Shown: in pieces, positions 13,735 to 17,599 of the stretch
How positions within the stretch are numbered: the first letter of the stretch is position 1
How the letters are laid out: every line of letters begins with the position of its first letter
NCBI GenBank assembly: GCA_026692885.1
Contig: JAPLNJ010001125.1
Location: forward strand, 1 to 17,599
Source of the DNA: Planctomycetota bacterium
Lineage (GTDB): Bacteria; Planctomycetota; Planctomycetia; Pirellulales; Pirellulaceae
Reading direction: 5' to 3'
DNA: 17,599 bases
Made by a program: the position numbers and the translations under genes
The notes under the pieces: model-generated
What the model was told of the DNA's origin: nothing
The model's input: only the letters and a program-made list of their open reading frames with translations
The model's database searches: none

Positions 13735-14466
13735 TCAAGTTAGTAGGATGAATCTAGAATGGAAGGGCTGAGGATGTGAAGCGGGGGCGATGGGCACAGC
13801 GCGCAGGCCGCGCCGATCCAGCTCCGTGAGGAACAGGTCCGTCAGCCGTAGCGTTACGGCCGCTGATTGTGCTCCGGGAATCCCCACAGGCTGGTCGTGG
13901 AAGATCATGATTGCGCCTGCGATTTCCCCGGTTGCGAAAAGGCGCTGCACGGCGCGTTGGCATTCCGGCTCGACGTCCTTCTCGTCCTCACAGAGCCGGT
14001 GGATCTCATGGTCCTGCCACGCCATGCTGGTGTAGGCGTATTGTGCGTCAGGCTGCCAACGGCGAAGGGCGCGATGCACCCGGCCTTTGCGGAGTCCGCC
14101 GTGATAAGGCAACCGTACGAGATAGGGCCGAGGCGTTGGTCGCCACCTGCGGAGGAGCCTTTCGGTCTTCTCCATGGCCTCGATCAGGCCTTCTGCGTCG
14201 AGACGGTCGAGCCTGACGTGCTCCCAGCCGTGGGCATAGATCTGATGACCACGACGAACCATTTCGCCGACGATCTCCGGATGATCTACTGCCCGGAAAC
14301 CGGAAAGAAAGAACGTCGCCTTAGCTTGGTGAGCAGCCAGGATTTGGAGCAGTAGCGGCGTGCTGTCGGCGTTGGGACTATCATCATAGGAGAGCGAAAC
14401 GCCATGGCCCTGATAGCGTTGCAAGACAGGTAGCCAAGCACCGCAGGAAACCCTGATCTTGACCAT
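13735..14466 (-). CDS. NodB-type polysaccharide deacetylase (CE4 family)
   Basis: A 243-aa protein of the CE4 carbohydrate esterase family, which removes N- or O-acetyl groups from sugars. Motif 1 is LSYDDSP (around Asp28/Asp29; usual TFDDGP). Motif 2 is HGWEH (79-83; metal-binding HxxxH). Motif 3 is VRLPYHGG (117-124; usual RPPYG). The late FHDQ (about 189-192) gives the catalytic His motif. All key metal residues seem present, though several motif neighbours are unusual. No signal peptide, so it may act on a lipid-linked or nucleotide-linked precursor inside the cell. The ATG at 14466 has AGGTGA 6 nt upstream; a GTG at 14472 is the alternative. It lies between the GT90-like and GT2 genes and has its own candidate promoter. 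The substrate is unknown; a hexosamine in the locus glycan is a fair guess. Confidence 0.87.
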   Translation of the reverse strand: MVKIRVSCGAWLPVLQRYQGHGVSLSYDDSPNADSTPLLLQILAAHQAKATFFLSGFRAVDHPEIVGEMVRRGHQIYAHGWEHVRLDRLDAEGLIEAMEKTERLLRRWRPTPRPYLVRLPYHGGLRKGRVHRALRRWQPDAQYAYTSMAWQDHEIHRLCEDEKDVEPECQRAVQRLFATGEIAGAIMIFHDQPVGIPGAQSAAVTLRLTDLFLTELDRRGLRAVPIAPASHPQPFHSRFILLT

Positions 14467-14520
14467 GCGCACTCACCTCACCGGGTACGTCCTCTTGGCT
14501 CGCTCGACGCAAAAATGTCG

Positions 14521-14549
14521 CATGTACCTGCGGCGGACCGCGTTGTCAA
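14521..14549 (-). promoter_or_regulatory. Candidate promoter for the deacetylase gene
   Basis: On the minus strand, a perfect TTGACA (14549-14544) is followed after exactly 17 nt by TACATG (14526-14521). The -35 is ideal and the -10 matches poorly (3 of 6). It lies about 55 nt before the ATG at 14466, in the 130-bp gap after the GT90-like gene. Confidence 0.4.
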
Positions 14550-14601
14550 GACCAGCAAATACTCTTTATTGGAGAAGAGCCGGTACGGCGTTGGCTCGCC
14601 G

Positions 14602-15597
14602 TCACAGCGGGAACAGCCGGGCCGTCAATTCCACGAGGCGATCGCTTGGTCCGATCTGTCCGGTGGCCAGGAAGTACTTGTACAGGACGAGCAGCGACAG
14701 GAGCTGCTCGCGGCGCTCGTCGAGGAACTGCCTGACATAGGAATTGGCGTTCTGGATGATGTCCAAGGCCTCGTCCTGGTGTTTTTCAAAATAGAGAATT
14801 CTGTCGTCCAGGTCGGCGAAATCGGGGCGCAGGCAGACATAGTGTTTGCCAGCTTCGAGGCGGCCTTCCATGAACCATGTTTCGTAGACGGGCGTCGTCA
14901 TGAAACACAGGGAATTGGAGGCCATGACCCATTTCAGATTGGTCGCCACGTCGTTTCCCTCGACCGACAGGATGTATTTGAATTTCATCTGATCGGCCGA
15001 GGACATGAATGGCTTACGCTGATCGGGCATTGCGGAACGGGCCGTGTGACCGATATCGCACAGCGGATGCTGATGATAGCGGCGGACCAAATCGGCGCGT
15101 TTCGGGTTGTTCAGGTAGCCGCGCCAAACGGCCATCGGCTGCTTTTCGTGGAAGGCGATTTCATCCTGCGGGAAATGGAAATGCCGAAACTTTTCGAGCT
15201 TCATCAGGACGGAATTCGCGTTCTCACAATCGATCGGCCGGCTCTTCACCAGGCTAGGCAGATCGGGGACGTGGATCACGTCGCCGAACAGGTAATTCAT
15301 GCGAAGCGATCGTGGGAAATACCGCGTGTGCTCCTTCAAATCGAAATAATAGAACGAGCGGGACAGGGAGATACTTGCGCTGGTCGCGCCGAACTTTTCG
15401 GCGGCGGCGGCGGCGGCGCGGCGTGGCAGCTTGTTGTAGTAGTTGACCCTCGACGCTAGGTACTCCGAATCGAATTGCTTGTGGCTAGCAAGGATCGTGG
15501 ACAGGCGGCTTCTGAACAGGAACTGCGGAGCAATATCTCTGCCTACGTTGGTCGCGTAATAGAGGACGCGATCAAGCTTGCGTCGGAAGGAGCTCAT
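14602..15597 (-). CDS. Glycosyltransferase family 90-like (LpsA/CAP10 type)
   Basis: A 331-aa protein that resembles the GT90/CAP10 group, known from bacterial LPS enzymes (LpsA type) and eukaryotic O-glucosyl or xylosyl transferases. Features: AVWRGYLNNPKR (156-167), MSSADQMKFKYILSVEGND (198-216), the NLKWVMASNSLCF stretch (220-232), then TTPVYETWFMEGRLEAGKHYV and LRPDFADLDDRILYF (256-270). The order matches the conserved second half of the family. No signal peptide is evident; the N-terminus is basic. An alanine run at 61-66 comes from a GGC/GCG microsatellite near 15402-15418. The ATG at 15597 has only a weak GGAA upstream. It is the first gene of the minus arm. A role in surface-glycan assembly is inferred from family and neighbours. 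Confidence 0.85.
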   Translation of the reverse strand: MSSFRRKLDRVLYYATNVGRDIAPQFLFRSRLSTILASHKQFDSEYLASRVNYYNKLPRRAAAAAAEKFGATSASISLSRSFYYFDLKEHTRYFPRSLRMNYLFGDVIHVPDLPSLVKSRPIDCENANSVLMKLEKFRHFHFPQDEIAFHEKQPMAVWRGYLNNPKRADLVRRYHQHPLCDIGHTARSAMPDQRKPFMSSADQMKFKYILSVEGNDVATNLKWVMASNSLCFMTTPVYETWFMEGRLEAGKHYVCLRPDFADLDDRILYFEKHQDEALDIIQNANSYVRQFLDERREQLLSLLVLYKYFLATGQIGPSDRLVELTARLFPL

Positions 15598-16020
15598 CAG
15601 CGTGTTCCAAGTAATCGTTCACGGGGTGGGCCAGGAGTGAGGATGCTGGCTGCTTGGCGATGAGTCATCTCGGCCTCGATTTGCGGCGGAATGCTAATCG
15701 GTTTTGGCTGGGCGGACGACATAATCCACGTCATCCCCAAAATCGCCGTTCCTGTCTAGATGAGTTTCGCCTGATTGTCGCGATTTCGATCGGCGGCTAG
15801 GCCCAGGACGTGCCGACACGTCGCCCGGCACCGAAACAGCGTCAAGTGGAGTTTGATTTGCGGAATCAGTACACCACGTCAGGGTTGGCAATCCAACGGG
15901 GACGAGAATTTTCTTGTCCCATGATTGGGCGAGTTGCTCCGAACGAGTAGAATGGCGGTGACGACCTGTTCGGAATGTTCGGATTCATGGGTTTTCTCGT
16001 CTGAGGAATGGACCACCGCC
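15598..16020. other. Intergenic region between the GT90-like and TPR genes
   Basis: About 420 bp between divergent genes, holding their promoters in both directions. I found no clear sigma70 pair. The short minus-strand frame at 15694-15891 has no start signal and is probably not a gene. Two palindromes lie at 15884-15920. The frame of the TPR gene is open back to 15925 and might begin in this stretch. Confidence 0.5.
15884..15920. promoter_or_regulatory. Two adjacent palindromes upstream of the TPR gene
   Basis: GTTGG-CAAT-CCAAC (15884-15897) is a perfect 5-bp stem with a 4-nt loop. It is followed at once by GGGACGAGAA-TT-TTCTTGTCCC (15899-15920), a 10-bp inverted repeat with one G/T mismatch. 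They may be regulator sites or an RNA leader structure. If the TPR gene starts at 15925 they would abut its start codon. Confidence 0.4.
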
Positions 16021-16584
16021 GTGTATGATCATCGCCCTACTCGCCGAAAACAACTGCTGCGCGAGGCCGAAGGCTACCTCGACCTCCTGATGGTTTTTGC
16101 CGACGCTTGGGAGCCAAGTCCGGTTGTTCGAGATCGGCTGGCGCGCCGCGCGCTGGCCACCCTGAAGCGTCTGGACGAACAGGACCAACAACAGGCCCAC
16201 GCCTTGTATCTGCACGGGCAGGCGTTGCGCACCATGGAGCATTACGAAGAAGCCGTCGAACACCTGCGTCGAGCGGCCGATGCGCAACCTGGGAGCATCC
16301 GTGTCTGGTTGGCGCTCGGCTGGTGTTACAAACGCTTGGGCCGGCTGGATTTAGCGATTGACTCCTTGGAAGAAGCCCTGTCCGTCGAACCTCGCGAAGC
16401 GCTGATTCACTACAATCTGGCGTGCTACTGCAGTCTGTCCGGCAACGCCGAGATGGCTCTGTCGTATCTGTCCCGCGCCTTGAAAATCCAACCCAGCTAC
16501 CGCGACTTGATCCACAAGGAACGCGACTTCGATCCCATCCGCAAACATCCCAGCTTCCGGGAACTGACCAGCGTGGTGGTGTAG
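16021..16584 (+). CDS. Tetratricopeptide-repeat protein
   Basis: A protein of about 187 aa made mostly of TPR helices, which mediate protein-protein contacts. The N-terminal segment RRKQLLREAEGYLDLLM is followed by a helix (VRDRLARRALATLKRL). Three TPR units follow, roughly residues 59-91 (AHALYLHGQAL...), 93-125 (VWLALGWCYKRLGRLDLAI) and 127-160 (IHYNLACYCSLSGNAEMAL). The C-terminus ERDFDPIRKHPSFREL is a common ending in planctomycete TPR proteins. The frame is open back to 15925 (TTG), with an ATG at 15952. I chose the GTG at 16021 because the upstream residues look non-conserved and GAGGA lies about 13 nt before it; this is uncertain. No signal peptide from this start. It is convergent with the ApbE-like gene. 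The partner is unknown. Confidence 0.8.
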   Translation: MYDHRPTRRKQLLREAEGYLDLLMVFADAWEPSPVVRDRLARRALATLKRLDEQDQQQAHALYLHGQALRTMEHYEEAVEHLRRAADAQPGSIRVWLALGWCYKRLGRLDLAIDSLEEALSVEPREALIHYNLACYCSLSGNAEMALSYLSRALKIQPSYRDLIHKERDFDPIRKHPSFRELTSVVV

Positions 16585-16598
16585 CTCGGATCATTCAT

Positions 16599-16734
16599 GT
16601 AGGGTGAAGTTCGCGCAACATCCTGGTGGGCCTTCGCAAGCCTCCCCCGCAGTCATTCACAGTGCGACGGCGCAACCACGTTTGGCACAGCGACTGCCGC
16701 CAACCAGAAACGCGGCTTGCTCGACCCACCCTAC
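16599..16734. repeat. 136-bp GTAGGGTG element between convergent genes
   Basis: Ends are GTAGGGTG (16599-16606) and CACCCTAC (16727-16734), with inner arms GCAAGCC (16636-16642) and GGCTTGC (16714-16720). The length is the same as the 7138-7273 element although the inner sequence differs. It starts 14 nt after the TPR stop and ends 2 nt before the ApbE-like stop, so it fills the gap almost exactly. No reading frame. Confidence 0.6.
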
Positions 16735-16736
16735 AA

Positions 16737-17564
16737 TCAAGCACTGCGTTCTTCAGCTATGGTCACGGTGGGCTCCGACGGCGACCTCCACAGATACGCC
16801 GAAACGTCCGCGTGCTGACGGCAATACCTGCGAATCTCGTCTTCCGTCATGATCATGAAGGCGGTCGACAGAGCATCGGACACGGCACCGGTCGGCGCAC
16901 CGGCCCAGGCGCCCAGGCGGCGGTCGGCCGGTTGGCGGGAGCGCGGGTCGATCAGATGCCGGCCTTGGACCGCCGTGCCTGACCCGCTCAATGACCGCTT
17001 GGCCAGTCGCAGCTGACGTCGGTCATGCTCCGGACCCACGCTGACCGTCCAGCCTCCTTCGGCGGGCGGCGCGCCGCTGGCCAGCAAGGTGCTGGTGCTG
17101 GCGCACAACAACGCCGACTCGACTTCCCAATCGTCCAACAACGCTGCCAACCGATCCAGTGCGAACCCCTTGCCGATGCCGCCGAGGTCGAGACGAACGC
17201 CCGCGGACGTGACTCGCACGCGGTGGCCATCCGTGTCCAATTCGAATCGTGGACCGTTCGCAGCCGGACTGGCGGAGCCGTAGGCGACGTCGAAAGCCCC
17301 GCCCGTTTCACGCTGCGTCGACAACGCGATCCGCAAACCGTCAAACGTGTCGAGGTGCACGAGCGTGGCTTGGCCGACGGCCAGACGGTTGATGCGTGCG
17401 ATGTCGCTGTGCTCAACGTGACGGCTCAGTCGTCCCTCGATCCGATCCAATTCGGCGAAAGCGGCCGCGACCGCCTGGCGGGCATAGTCCGATTCGTCGT
17501 GGACGATGGTGATCTTGAACGTCGTGGCCATCGCCTGGTGCAGGAATGTGTAGCGATTAGGCAA
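16737..17564 (-). CDS. apbE: FAD:protein FMN transferase, ApbE family
   Basis: A 275-aa protein of the ApbE family, which moves FMN from FAD onto a Thr of target flavoproteins such as NqrB, NqrC and RnfG. Motifs: HQAMATTFKITI (9-20), the family opening; RLSRHVEHSDIARIN (45-59); DLGGIGKGFALDRLA (126-140); LSGSGTAVQGRHLIDPRS (192-209); and SDALSTAF (229-236), with Asp230 and Thr234 as metal ligands. Where many ApbE proteins have a Gly-Gly-Asp segment, this one reads CASTSTLLASGAPP, so the FAD-site loop is divergent. Most Gram-negative ApbE proteins are lipoproteins; here no signal peptide or lipobox is visible. The start chosen is TTG at 17564 with AAGGGG 6 nt upstream. The frame stays open to the window edge, so a longer N-terminus is possible. 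No flavoprotein partner is in view. Confidence 0.88.
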   Translation of the reverse strand: MPNRYTFLHQAMATTFKITIVHDESDYARQAVAAAFAELDRIEGRLSRHVEHSDIARINRLAVGQATLVHLDTFDGLRIALSTQRETGGAFDVAYGSASPAANGPRFELDTDGHRVRVTSAGVRLDLGGIGKGFALDRLAALLDDWEVESALLCASTSTLLASGAPPAEGGWTVSVGPEHDRRQLRLAKRSLSGSGTAVQGRHLIDPRSRQPADRRLGAWAGAPTGAVSDALSTAFMIMTEDEIRRYCRQHADVSAYLWRSPSEPTVTIAEERSA

Positions 17565-17599
17565 GATGAACCCCTTGAATATGTAACGGCGAGCGCCTT

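Noticed and set aside
15694..15891. Minus-strand 65-aa frame in the GT90-TPR gap
   Set aside because: No start signal, no recognisable motif, and it runs into the palindrome region.

Overview
The window looks like chromosomal DNA from a Gram-negative-type member of the Planctomycetes (PVC superphylum), probably Pirellulales-like. This is inference, from four things: the kdsB-pyrG neighbourhood shared with other PVC bacteria, a DUF1844 protein behind pyrG, a tyrosine-recombinase remnant with a planctomycete-like C-terminus, and many palindromic intergenic repeats with GTAGGGTG / CACCCTAC ends. No rRNA, CRISPR array or intact transposase was seen.

Layout. (1) 77-1093 (-): a uroporphyrinogen-decarboxylase-fold protein with the zinc-thiol motif of corrinoid methyltransferases. 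(2) 1094-1462: a nest of palindromic and tandem repeats. (3) 1463-4919 (-): a DUF1841-like protein, a DUF1844 protein, CTP synthase (pyrG) and CMP-KDO synthetase (kdsB); transcription order is kdsB, pyrG, DUF1844, DUF1841. A palindromic element separates kdsB from pyrG. (4) 5267-7141 (+): glmS, divergent from kdsB; its stop codon lies in the end of a repeat element. (5) 7611-8083: tRNA-Leu(UAA), a strong hairpin and the C-terminal remnant of an integrase, so an old integration site. (6) 8141-9313 (+): an acidic 390-aa protein I do not recognise. (7) 9408-15597: a surface-glycan locus built as two convergent arms. The plus arm (9499-12040) starts from a very good sigma70-type promoter and holds a truncated GT2, a full GT2 and a GT4. 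The minus arm (15597-12066) holds a GT90-like enzyme, a NodB-type polysaccharide deacetylase, a GT2 and a WaaE-like GT2. (8) 16021-16584 (+): a TPR protein, with two palindromes about 100 bp upstream. (9) 16737-17564 (-): an ApbE-type FAD:protein FMN transferase, convergent with the TPR gene; another GTAGGGTG element fills the gap.

How the genes fit together: GlmS makes glucosamine-6-phosphate for amino sugars, PyrG makes CTP, and KdsB spends CTP to activate KDO for LPS. The glycosyltransferases and deacetylase would then build or trim a surface glycan. The centre of the window is therefore largely about the cell envelope. I found no convincing new enzymatic system. The least explained items are the repeat families placed at gene ends, the tRNA-adjacent integrase scar with its unknown neighbour, the DUF1844/DUF1841 pair behind pyrG, and the promoter-driven GT2 fragment.
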